DNA of 64,000 nucleotides from Marisa cornuarietis (Eukaryota; Mollusca; Gastropoda; Architaenioglossa; Ampullariidae): NCBI GenBank assembly GCA_004794655.1, contig SMMW01000082.1, positions 682,001 to 746,000 of the forward strand, read 5' to 3'. Shown piece by piece: positions 1 to 12,700 of this stretch (position 1 is its first letter; each line of letters starts with the position of its first letter). The notes under the pieces were generated by a model. It saw only the letters and a program-made list of their open reading frames with translations, ran no database searches and was not told where the DNA came from. The position numbers and the translations under genes were made by a program.

Positions 1-359
1 TATAGCACCTTTCTCCACCATTAAGATGAACTCAAAGTGCTTTACACAAAGAACACCACACATACATGATAAATGCTAGCGGCCTACAGTCGTCAATTCT
101 GGAATGGAGGACGTACGAGGACAAGTGTTTTCCTATTGTTCAGGCTGATCATGATAACTTACACATTGAACACATCGCTATTATTTTCTTATGAGGCCAC
201 CCACCAATGACATGGATGTGCTTACAGTTGCATGGGTTAGTTTTAGAATCATTGAAAAATAGCTGAATTCTTGTAGTAAGATCATCAGCTCAATGACGTG
301 TTTAGTAAACAATGTTCTGCGCGGACAGCAGGTCACTAGGATTCTGCACCATAAAAGGA

Positions 360-420
<61 letters not shown>

Positions 421-1178
421 TGCTATTTCAGTTTAAACAATAAAGGGAAGTTACATAGGGTTCTATTTCAGCCCTATGGCCTGGCTCATGGTGCTTTATG
501 AAGAACACAGGATGTCAGTTGATGGAATGACCAGGCTGTTGTCACTAACCCCGCCCTGCAGTCACAATGAGCTTTAGTCATTGCAGTCGCTCTAACGGTC
601 ATGTGGATGTGAGTTTGCTCAAGTCAATGTTAACGGCTGGACAGCCCCCAAAGTCTACAACATGGTGCATGCAGCTTTCCTACAAAAAAAGCTGTGCGCC
701 CATTGGAGGAGTCGCAATGTAATCTTTAAAGGATCAAAATGGTCGCTCAAGTCGCGTGGCACAAGCACGGGGCTCACCCGACAAGAAGCCATGCTTGTCC
801 TCGTCTGATCCACGTGTTACCACGCAACTTGTATGGGCGGAACAAGAGGCGGGGTCACGAGCGGTCAATAACTGCCAGGCCCCGTCTGTGGCAATGACCA
901 CCAAGACAGAGGGTCCGGCCAGCACCAGACTCACTGGCACCACACCCGTCGTTGGCTGGCTCGACCTGCACTCGTACCTACCGACTCATCTCTCCAGTCC
1001 CACAGTTTGCCAACTCCACCCGTCTTGAGGCCAGGTAAGAACCTGCCCCTTGTCCTCCTGTCGTCTACCCACATCTGACAGCACATCCTTGTACCCGCCT
1101 TGCCTGTCGTCTTGTCCATTGCGAGACGCACAAATATTTGTGGCAATCTATCGCCTACAGACAGTTTCCTGTTAGGTG
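1..1178. other. Non-repetitive left flank, no gene recognised
   Basis: Mostly unique sequence apart from one ATT microsatellite. Short open frames around 734-1030 overlap on both strands and show no recognisable domain. A donor-like AG|GTAAGA occurs at about 1031-1038, so a noncoding or terminal exon is possible, but nothing supports it further. Confidence 0.4.
361..420. repeat. (ATT)n microsatellite
   Basis: About 20 perfect ATT units. Confidence 0.95.
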
Positions 1179-4100
1179 CTGTTAATATCGGCAGGTCAGT
1201 GTTGTTATTACTGGCAGGTCAGTGTTGTTAATACTGGCAGGTCAGTCTTATCTTACTGTTAATACTGGCAGGTCAGTGTTGTTATTACTGTTAATACTGG
1301 CAGGTCAGTCTTATCTTACTGTTAATACTGGCAGGTCAGTGTTGTTATTACTGTTAATACTGGCAGGTCAGTGTTGTTATTACTGTTAATACTGGCAGGT
1401 CAGTGTTGTTATTACTGTTAATACTGGCAGGTCAGTCTTATCTTACTGTTAATACTGGCAGGTCAGTGTTGTTAATACTGGCAGGTCAGTCTTATCTTAC
1501 TGTTAATACTGGCAGGTCAGTGTTGTTATTACTGTTAATACTGGCAGGTCAGTCTTATCTTACTGTTAATACTGGCAGGTCAATGTTGTTATTACTGTTA
1601 ATACTGGCAGGTCAGTGTTGTTATTACTGTTAATACTGGCAGGTCAGTGTTGTTAATACTGGCAGGTCAGTGTTGTTATTACTGTTAATACTGGCAGGTC
1701 AGTGTTGTTATTACTGTTAATACTGGCAGCTCAGTGTTGTTAATACTGGCAGGTCAGTCTTATCTTACTGTTAATACTGGCAGGTCAGTCTTATCTTACT
1801 GTTAATACTGGCAGGTCAGTGTTGTTATTACTGTTAATACTGGCAGGTCAGTGTTGTTATTACTGTTAATACTGGCAGGTCAGTCTTATCTTACTGTTAA
1901 TACTGGCAGGTCAGTGTTGTTATTACTGTTAATACTGGCAGGTCAGTGTTGTCAATACTGGCAGGTCAGTGTTGTTATTACTGTTAATACTGGCAGGTCA
2001 GTGTTGTTATTACTGTTAATACTGGCAGGTCAGTCTTATCTTACTGTTAATACTGGCAGGTCAGTGTTGTTATTACTGTTAATACTGGCAGGTCAGTGTT
2101 GTTAATACTGGCAGGTCAGTCTTATCTTACTGTTAATACTGGCAGGTCAGTGTTGTTATTACTGTTAATACTGGCAGGTCAGTCTTATCTTACTGTTAAT
2201 ACTGGCAGGTCAGTGTTGTTATTACTGTTAATACTGGCAGGTCAGTGTTGTTATTACTGTTAATACTGGCAGGTCAGTGTTGTTATTACTGTTAATACTG
2301 GCAGGTCAGTGTTGTTAATACTGGCAGGTCAGTGTTGTTATTACTGTTAATACTGGCAGGTCAGTGTTGTTAATACTGGCAGGTCAGTCTTATCTTACTG
2401 TTAATACTGGCAGGTCAGTGTTGTTATTACTGTTAATACTGGCAGGTCAGTCTTATCTTACTGTTAATACTGGCAGGTCAGTGTTGTTATTACCGTTAAT
2501 ACTGGCAGGTCAGTGTTCAATACTGGCAGGTCAGTGTTGTTATTACCGTTAATACTGGCAGGTCAGTGTTGTTATTACTGTTAATACTGGCAGGTCAGTG
2601 TTGTTAATACTGGCAGGTCAGTCTTATCTTACTGTTAATACTGGCAGGTCAGTGTTGTTATTACTGTTAATACTGGCAGGTCAGTCTTATCTTACTGTTA
2701 ATACTGGCAGGTCAGTGTTGTTAATACTGGCAGGTCAGTCTTATCTTACTGTTAATACTGGCAGGTCAGTGTTGTTATTACTGTTAATACTGGCAGGTCA
2801 GTGTTGTTATTACTGTTAATACTGGCAGGTCAGTGTTGTCAATACTGGCAGGTCAGTGTTGTTATTACTGTTAATACTGGCAGGTCAGTGTTGTTATTAC
2901 TGTTAATACTGGCAGGTCAGTGTTGTTAATACTGGCAGGTCAGTCTTATCTTACTGTTAATACTGGCAGGTCAGTGTTGTTATTACTGTTAATACTGGCA
3001 GGTCAGTGTTGTTATTACTGTTAATACTGGCAGGTCAGTGTTGTTATTACTGTTAATACTGGCAGGTCAGTCTTATCTTACTGTTAATACTGGCAGGTCA
3101 GTGTTGTTATTACTGTTAATACTGGCAGGTCAGTGTTGTTAATACTGGCAGGTCAGTCTTATCTTACTGTTAATACTGGCAGGTCAGTGTTGTTATTACT
3201 GTTAATACTGGCAGGTCAGTCTTATCTTACTGTTAATACTGGCAGGTCAGTGTTGTTATTACTGTTAATACTGGCAGGTCAGTGTTGTCAATACTGGCAG
3301 GTCAGTGTTGTTATTACTGTTAATACTGGCAGGTCAGTGTTGTTATTACTGTTAATACTGGCAGGTCAGTGTTGTTAATACTGGCAGGTCAGTCTTATCT
3401 TACTGTTAATACTGGCAGGTCAGTGTTGTTATTACTGTTAATACTGGCAGGTCAGTCTTATCTTACTGTTAATACTGGCAGGTCAGTGTTGTTAATACTG
3501 GCAGGTCAGTCTTATCTTACTGTTAATACTGGCAGGTCAGTGTTGTTATTACTGTTAATACTGGCAGGTCAGTCTTATCTTACTGTTAATACTGGCAGGT
3601 CAGTGTTGTTAATACTGGCAGGTCAGTCTTATCTTACTGTTAATACTGGCAGGTCAGTGTTGTTATTACTGTTAATACTGGCAGGTCAGTGTTGTTATTA
3701 CTGTTAATACTGGCAGGTCAGTCTTATCTTACTGTTAATACTGGCAGGTCAGTGTTGTTATTACTGTTAATACTGGCAGGTCAGTCTTATCTTACTGTTA
3801 ATACTGGCAGGTCAGTGTTGTTAATACTGGCAGGTCAGTCTTATCTTACTGTTAATACTGGCAGGTCAGTGTTGTTAATACTGGCAGGTCAGTCTTATCT
3901 TACTGTTATTACTGGCAGGTCAGTGTTGTTATTACTGTTAATACTGGCAGGTCAGTGTTGTTATTACTGTTAATACTGGCAGGTCAGTGTTGTTATTACT
4001 GTTAATACTGGCAGGTCAGTGTTGTTAATACTGGCAGGTCAGTGTTGTTATTACTGTTAATACTGGCAGGTCAGTGTTGTTATTACTGTTAATACTGGCA

Positions 4101-7100
4101 GGTCAGTGTTGTTAATACTGGCAGGTCAGTGTTGTTATTACTGTTAATACTGGCAGGTCAGTGTTGTTATTACTGTTAATACTGGCAGCTCAGTGTTGTT
4201 AATACTGGCAGGTCAGTCTTATCTTACTGTTAATACTGGCAGGTCAGTCTTATCTTACTGTTAATACTGGCAGGTCAGTGTTGTTATTACTGTTAATACT
4301 GGCAGGTCAGTGTTGTTATTACTGTTAATACTGGCAGGTCAGTGTTGTTATTACTGTTAATACTGGCAGGTCAGTGTTGTTAATGGCAGGTCAGTGTTGT
4401 TATTACTGTTAATACTGGCAGGTCAGTGTTGTTAATACCGGCAGGTCAGTCTTATCTTACTGTTAATACTGGCAGGTCAGTGTTGTTATTACTGTTAATA
4501 CTGGCAGGTCAGTGTTGTCAGTATTACTGTTAATACTGGCAGGTCAGTGTTGTTATTACCGTTAATACTGGCAGGTCAGTGTTGTTACTGTTAATACTGG
4601 CAGGTCAGTGTTGTTAATACTGGCAGGTCAGTGTTGTTATTACTGTTAATACTGGCAGGTCAGTGTTGTTAATACTGGCAGGTCAGTCTTATCTTACTGT
4701 TAATACTGGCAGGTCAGTGTTGTTATTACTGTTAATACTGGCAGGTCAGTCTTATCTTACTGTTAATACTGGCAGGTCAGTGTTGTTATTACTGTTAATA
4801 CTGGCAGGTCAGTGTTGTCAATACTGGCAGGTCAGTGTTGTTATTACTGTTAATACTGGCAGGTCAGTGTTATTACTGTTAATACTGGCAGGTCAGTCTT
4901 ATCTTACTGTTAATACTGGCAGGTCAGTGTTGTTATTACTGTTAATACTGGCAGGTCAGTGTTGTTAATACTGGCAGGTCAGTCTTATCTTACTGTTAAT
5001 ACTGGCAGGTCAGTGTTGTTATTACTGTTAATACTGGCAGGTCAGTCTTATCTTACTGTTAATACTGGCAGGTCAGTGTTGTTATTACTGTTAATACTGG
5101 CAGGTCAGTGTTGTTATTACTGTTAATACTGGCAGGTCAGTGTTGTTATTACTGTTAATACTGGCAGGTCAGTGTTGTTAATACTGGCAGGTCAGTGTTG
5201 TTATTACTGTTAATACTGGCAGGTCAGTGTTGTTAATACTGGCAGGTCAGTCTTATCTTACTGTTAATACTGGCAGGTCAGTGTTGTTATTACTGTTAAT
5301 ACTGGCAGGTCAGTCTTATCTTACTGTTATTACTGTTAATACTGGCAGGTCAGTGTTGGCAGGTCAGTATTAATACTGGCAGGTCAGTGTTGTTATTACT
5401 GTTAATACTGGCAGGTCAGTGTTGTTAATACTGGCAGGTCAGTCTTATTTACTGTTAATACTGGCAGGTCAGTGTTGTTATTACTGTTAATACTGGCAGG
5501 TCAGTCTTATCTTACTGTTAATACTGGCAGGTCAGTGTTGTTAATACTGGCAGGTCAGTCTTATCTTACTGTTAATACTGGCAGGTCAGTGTTATTACTG
5601 TTAATACTGGCAGGTCAGTGTTGTTATTACTGTTAATACTGGCAGGTCAGTGTTGTCAATACTGGCAGGTCAGTGTTGTTATTACTGTTAATACTGGCAG
5701 GTCAGTGTTGTTATTACTGTTAATACTGGCAGGTCAGTGTTGTTAATACTGGCAGGTCAGTCTTATCTTACTGTTAATACTGGCAGGTCAGTGTTGTTAT
5801 TACTGTTAATACTGGCAGGTCAGTGTTGTTATTACTGTTAATACTGGCAGGTCAGTGTTGTTATTACTGTTAATACTGGCAGGTCAGTGTTGTTATTACT
5901 GTTAATACTGGCAGGTCAGTGTTGTTATTACTGTTAATACTGGCAGGTCAGTGTTGTTAATACTGGCAGGTCAGTCTTATCTTACTGTTAATACTGGCAG
6001 GTCAGTGTTGTTATTACTGTTAATACTGGCAGGTCAGTCTTATCTTACTGTTAATACTGGCAGGTCAGTGTTGTTATTACTGTTAATACTGGCAGGTCAG
6101 TGTTGTCAATACTGGCAGGTCAGTGTTGTTATTACTGTTAATACTGGCAGGTCAGTGTTGTTATTACTGTTAATACTGGCAGGTCAGTGTTGTTAATACT
6201 GGCAGGTCAGTCTTATCTTACTGTTAATACTGGCAGGTCAGTGTTGTTATTACTGTTAATACTGGCAGGTCAGTCTTATCTTACTGTTAATACTGGCAGG
6301 TCAGTGTTGTTAATACTGGCAGGTCAGTCTTATCTTACTGTTAATACTGGCAGGTCAGTGTTGTTATTACTGTTAATACTGGCAGGTCAGTCTTATCTTA
6401 CTGTTAATACTGGCAGGTCAGTGTTGTTAATACTGGCAGGTCAGTCTTATCTTACTGTTAATACTGGCAGGTCAGTGTTGTTATTACTGTTAATACTGGC
6501 AGGTCAGTGTTGTTATTACTGTTAATACTGGCAGGTCAGTCTTATCTTACTGTTAATACTGGCAGGTCAGTGTTGTTATTACTGTTAATACTGGCAGGTC
6601 AGTCTTATCTTACTGTTAATACTGGCAGGTCAGTGTTGTTAATACTGGCAGGTCAGTCTTATCTTACTGTTAATACTGGCAGGTCAGTGTTGTTAATACT
6701 GGCAGGTCAGTCTTATCTTACTGTTATTACTGGCAGGTCAGTGTTGTTATTACTGTTAATACTGGCAGGTCAGTGTTGTTATTACTGTTAATACTGGCAG
6801 GTCAGTGTTGTTATTACTGTTAATACTGGCAGGTCAGTGTTGTTAATACTGGCAGGTCAGTGTTGTTATTACTGTTAATACTGGCAGGTCAGTGTTGTTA
6901 TTACTGTTAATACTGGCAGGTCAGTGTTGTTAATACTGGCAGGTCAGTGTTGTTATTACTGTTAATACTGGCAGGTCAGTGTTGTTATTACTGTTAATAC
7001 TGGCAGCTCAGTGTTGTTAATACTGGCAGGTCAGTCTTATCTTACTGTTAATACTGGCAGGTCAGTCTTATCTTACTGTTAATACTGGCAGGTCAGTGTT

Positions 7101-7598
7101 GTTATTACTGTTAATACTGGCAGGTCAGTGTTGTTATTACTGTTAATACTGGCAGGTCAGTGTTGTTATTACTGTTAATACTGGCAGGTCAGTGTTGTTA
7201 ATACTGGCAGGTCAGTGTTGTTATTACTGTTAATACTGGCAGGTCAGTGTTGTTAATACTGGCAGGTCAGTCTTATCTTACTGTTAATACTGGCAGGTCA
7301 GTGTTGTTATTACTGTTAATACTGGCAGGTCAGTCTTATCTTACTGTTAATACTGGCAGGTCAATGTTGTTATTACTGTTAATACTGGCAGGTCAGTGTT
7401 GTTATTACTGTTAATACTGGCAGGTCAGTGTTGTTAATACTGGCAGGTCAGTCTTATCTTACTGTTAATACTGGCAGGTCAATGTTGTTATTACTGTTAA
7501 TACTGGCAGGTCAGTGTTGTTAATACTGTTAATACTGGCAGGTCAGTGTTGTTATTACTGTTAATACTGGCAGGTCACTGTTGTTATTACTGTTAATA
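1179..7598. repeat. 6.4-kb minisatellite with core AATACTGGCAGGTCAGT
   Basis: More than 200 units share AATACTGGCAGGTCAGT and differ in the linker. The linker gives three unit lengths of about 32 bp (TGTTGTTATTACTGTT type), 31 bp (CTTATCTTACTGTT type) and 23 bp (short TGTTGTT type). The order of unit types is itself repeated: 3124 to about 4400 recurs at 5942 to about 7220 with a 2,818-bp offset, including rare variants such as GGCAGCTCAG at 4184 and 7002. Open frames inside it are repeat artefacts. Confidence 0.97.
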
Positions 7599-9335
7599 AT
7601 ATATGCTATGTAGTCTGTGTATACTCTATACAGTCTGTATAGTGCTGTGTAGTCTGTATATGTGCTGTACAGTCTGTATAGTGTTATGCAGTATGTAAAT
7701 CCGCTATATAGTCTGTATATGTGCTGTACAGTCTGTCTCTATGCTGGTCAGTTCCTATATATTCTATGTAGTCTGTGTATATTCTATAGTCTATACAGTC
7801 TGTATAGTGCTGTGTAGTCTGTATATCTGCTATAGTGTGTATATGTGCTGTACAGTCTGTCTCTATGCTGCTCAGTTCCTATATATTCTATGTAGTTTGT
7901 GTATACTCTATAGTCTATACAGTCTTTATATGCCCTATACAGTCTGTATATCTGCTATAGTGTGTATATGTGCTGTACAGTCTGTATCTATGCTGCTCAG
8001 TTCCTATATATGCTATGTAGTCTGTGTATACTCTATAGTCTATACAGTCTGTATATCTGCTATAGTGTGTATATGTGCTGTACAGTCTGTCTCTATGCTG
8101 CTCAGTTCCTATATATTCTATGTAGTTTGTGTATACTCTATAGTCTATACAGTCTGTATAGTGCTGTGTAGTCTGTATATCTGCTATAGTGTGTATATGT
8201 GCTGTATAGTCTGTATCTATGCTGCTCAGTTCCTATATATTCTATGTAGTCTGTGTATACTCTATAGTCTATACAGTCTGTATATCTGCTATAGTGTGTA
8301 TATGTGCTGTACAGTCTGTCTCTATGCTGCTCAGTTCCTATATATTCTATGTAGTCTGTGTATACTCTATAGTCTATACAGTCTGTATATCTGCTATAGT
8401 GTGTATATGTGCTGTACAGTCTGTATCTGTGCTGCTCAGTTCCTATATATTCTATGTAGTCTGTGTATACTCTATAGTCTATACAGTCTGTATATCTGCT
8501 ATAGTGTGTATATGTGCTGTACAGTCTGTCTCTATGCTGCTCAGTTCCTATATATTCTATGTAGTCTGTGTATACTCTATAGTCTATACAGTCTGTATAT
8601 CTGCTATAGTGTGTATATGTGCTGTACAGTCTGTCTCTATGCTGCTCAGTTCCTATATATGCTATGTAGTCTGTGTATACTCTATAGTCTATACAGTCTG
8701 TATATCTGCTATAGTGTGTATATGTGCTGTACAGTCTGTATCTGTGCTGCTCAGTTCCTATATATTCTATGTAGTCTGTGTATACTCTATAGTCTATACA
8801 GTCTGTATATCTGCTATAGTGTGTATATGTGCTGTACAGTCTGTCTCTATGCTGCTCAGTTCCTATATATTCTATGTAGTTTGTGTATACTCTATAGTCT
8901 ATACAGTCTTTATATGCCCTATACAGTCTGTATATCTGCTATAGTGTGTATATGTGCTGTATAGTCTGTATCTATGCTGCTCAGTTCCTATATATTCTAT
9001 GTAGTCTGTGTATACTCTATAGTCTATACAGTCTGTATATCTGCTATAGTGTGTATATGTGCTGTACAGTCTGTATCTGTGCTGCTCAGTTCCTATATAT
9101 TCTATGTAGTTTGTGTATACTCTATAGTCTATACAGTCTTTATATGCCCTATACAGTGTGTATATCTGCTATAGTGTGTATATGTGCTGTACAGTCTGTA
9201 TCTGTGCTGCTCAGTTCCTATATATTCTATGTAGTCTGTGTATACTCTATAGTCTATACAGTCTTTATATGCCCTATACAGTCTTGATATTCGCTATAAA
9301 GTCTGTATATTTGCTGTGCAGTCTACATCTACCCT
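7599..9335. repeat. 105-bp minisatellite, TATA/TCTGTATA rich
   Basis: About 16 copies of a 105-bp unit, anchored by GCTGCTCAGTTCCTATAT (for example at 8221 and 8326). The unit is itself built from smaller AGTCTGTATA/CTATAGT motifs. Because 105 is a multiple of three, a 407-codon frame stays open. Its product is a low-complexity Cys/Tyr/Leu repeat with no sign of selection. Confidence 0.95.
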
Positions 9336-9632
9336 ATAAATGGAGCATGGCCATGTTAAAAACAGAATTCATGTTCATGCTCATTCATGTTCATGTTTTC
9401 GGTCAGCGTTTTTTTCTACTCTTTCTTTATTCTTCTTCTTTCTTCTGTCCCCCTCTTCCCCCTTCTATTTTGCGTTCTCTTCTCTCTCTCTTTTCTTCTG
9501 TTTCTCTCTTCTTTCTCTTTTATATTCTTCTTTTCCTTCTCTATCAGCCTCGGTCGCTAGATGGCCTATTTTCTTTGCCATGCCCCATACCTGTCTGATA
9601 TCTATCTTGTGATGTGACGGCAGGTAGACAAC
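9336..9632. other. Region before gene 1, with a pyrimidine tract
   Basis: About 140 bp at 9409-9546 are almost pure C/T. A CAG at 9621-9623, ten bases before the gene 1 start codon, looks like a 3-prime splice site, so the 5-prime UTR of gene 1 probably has an upstream exon. No promoter could be identified. Confidence 0.4.
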
Positions 9633-9711
9633 ATGTCCCCAGTCTGGCTATCTCTGGCACTGGTGCTGGTGCTCATGCTGGCGCCCCCTCTCACGCTCTC
9701 CTTCCCGTCAG
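9633..9711 (+). CDS. Gene 1 exon 1: signal peptide
   Basis: ATG opens [15 protein letters not shown] and the exon ends phase 1 at TCA G|GTGAGT. A CAG acceptor lies just upstream of the ATG, as in genes 2 and 3, whose first exons also read MS-P-W-L. Confidence 0.72.
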
Positions 9712-12700
9712 GTGAGTCTTGCGACCTCGATTTGATTGTGTCCTCCAAAACAAATATGGAATCCCCTATTATACAGCATAGATAGCACTTTACCCTAAAT
9801 TACTGTCATAACTATAACGTAGAATTCTCTATATCCTAATTTACTGGTCCAGCCGCCTTTCGGCAAACAGGTACCTGTCTCGTACTCAGGGGGGTTAGAG
9901 GGAAGGGGCTGGGGGACAAGAGTGCTTTTCAGCCCGGTCCAGTCGCCTTTCGACAAACAGGTACCTCTCTTGTAGTGACCAGTCGTCTTTTTGACAAGCA
10001 GGTCCAGAGACTGACTTTTCTCTGGTATTTATACTGAAATAGCTGGGTGCTACGTCACCCGTTGTGTGGTCAGCCTGCCTCGCGATGCTCCGCTCGCGCG
10101 ACCAAGCGTGGGGTGCAAGGGGGTGCGGGGTAGAAGGGAGGAAGCACCGTCAGCGGTACAAGCTGCCTAGCGCTCCCGCTACATAACTATAACATAGCAC
10201 TATGCCAAAAACCACTGTCATAACAATAACATAGCATCATACCAAATACTACTGCCATAACTACAACATAGCATAACATAGAACTATACCCTATATTACT
10301 GTCACACATTACATTTCTGTCATAACTACTTTACTGTCATAACTTTAACATAGCACTATACCCTTAATGACTCTCATAGCTATAACAGCACTATATCCTA
10401 ATTTAGTGTCATAACTATAACATAGTCCCATATCCTACATTACTATCTTAACTTTAGCATAGAACTATATTCTACATTAGTCACACTATACCCCAAATTA
10501 CTGTCATAACTATAACATAGCACCATGCCCTACACTACTATCATAGCTATAACATGTCACTATCCCTTACATTAGTGTCGTAGCTATAACATAGCACTTT
10601 ATCCTAAATTACTGTTATAACTATAACATAGCACTATACCTTACATTACTGTCATAACTATAACAGCACTATATCCTAAATAACTGACATAGCTATAAAA
10701 TACCCAAACATCCTACATTACTGTCATAGCTATAACAGCACTATACCCTACATTACTGTCATAGCTATAACAGCACTATACCCTACATTACTGTCATAGC
10801 TATAACAGCACTATACCCTACATTACTGTCATAGCTATAACAGCACTATACCCTACATTATTGTCATAGCTATAACAGCACTATACCCTACATTACTGTC
10901 ATAGCTATAACAGCACTATACCCTACATTACTGTCATAGCTATAACAGCACTATACCCTACATTACTGTCATAGCTATAACAGCACTATACCCTACATTA
11001 CTGTCATAGCTATAACAGCACTATACCCTACATTACTGTCATAGCTATAACAGCACTATACCCATACTGTCATAGCTATAACAGCACTATACCCTACATT
11101 ATTGTCATAGCTATAACAGCACTATACCCTACATTACTGTCATAGCTATAACAGCACTATACCCTACATTACTGTCATAGCTATAACAGCACTATATCCT
11201 AAATAACTGTCATAGCTATAACAGCACTATACCCTACATTATTGTCATAGCTATAACAGCACTATACCCTACATTACTGTCATAGCTATAACAGCACTAT
11301 ACCCTACATTACTGTCATAGCTATAACAGCACTATATCCTAAATAACTGTCATAGCTATAAAATACCCAAACACACACACAAGCACATACATGCACGCAC
11401 AATAAACACCCATACACGTACACACACGCACCTACGTACACCCGCACACACACACACACACGTACACACGCACCTACGTACACCCGCACACACACACACA
11501 CACGAACACACGTACACACACGCACCTACGTACACACCCACGCACACAAACACACACGAACACACGCATACACGTACACACACGCACCGACGTACAGACA
11601 CACACACGAACACACGTACACACACGCATGCACACACACACGCCCGTAAACACATACACACACGCACAGACGCATCAGCAGCAGAAAAGCTGGTAGGCGG
11701 CCTCTGCATTATAGATGGCTGTGTGCGGTCAGTGCAAGGACCGGGAGCTAGAGGCTAATGCATTATGGGTAGCTCTGTGCGGTCAGCAAAATGCCGTGAG
11801 GACTGCGCTCTACTAGTTTCTCTTTCTCTGCTTTCACTTGTGAAATGTCGTGAAAGCTGGCGATGGTGGTGTGACGATGGTGTCATGAATTATGAACGAC
11901 CCACATCGCTGACAGGAGGTTAGCAAGGTCACACCCATCTCTCTTTCATCTTCTCCCTCCCCCCAGCACCCCCTCACAACCTCCCTCTTCCTTTCTCTCT
12001 ACGTGAGTGAAACTTTGTGAGAGGGTGAGTGAAAGTAGATGAGAGGAAGAGAAAGTATATGAGAGAGTGAGAGGGTGTGAACGTATGAGAATGAGAGAAA
12101 GTAAACGAGGGGGAGAGAAAGTAAAAGTATGTGAGCCTGTAAGTGAAAGTATGTGAATGAGTGAGAGCTAAGGGAGAAAAAGAATGTGAGTGAATGAGTG
12201 AAAGTAAGTGAGAGGATGAACACGTATTTGAGAGAGTGAAAGAAAGTGAAAGGGAGAGAAAGTGTGTGAAAAGTGAGTGAAAGTATGTTAAGCTGTGAGT
12301 GAAAGTATGTGAGTACGTGAGACAAAGTGTTTGAGGGAGTCAATAAGTGAGAGAGTGAGAGAAAGTATGTGAGAGTGAGAGAAGGCATGTGAGAGTGAAA
12401 GAAAGTAGGTGAGTGAGTGAAAGTAAGTGAAAGAATGTGAAAAGGTGAAAGACTGTGCTGACCTCTGTAGCTTTTCATTTTACCCCAGATATACACTGCA
12501 AATATTTTGTAAACTTCCAGTGTGAGGATACATAGTCATTGACAGACAAGTTTACCACAGATGTATATTGTAAGTATAAAAACATTCCAGTGTAAGGATT
12601 TTCTCTCGTTAAAAGAATCTGCATTAAGACGATATTTGTAAATCGCGATTTACCCCACACCCGACAAAACACCCCGAGTCTTGACGTATGGCTTTAGCTT

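Noticed and set aside
734..1146. Overlapping open frames of 69-90 codons on both strands
   Set aside because: No recognisable motif, signal peptide or convincing splice partners.
7741..8964. 407-codon open frame, Cys/Tyr/Val/Leu-rich
   Set aside because: It is a translation of the 105-bp minisatellite. The period is a multiple of three, two other frames are also open, and no splice or start context supports a gene.
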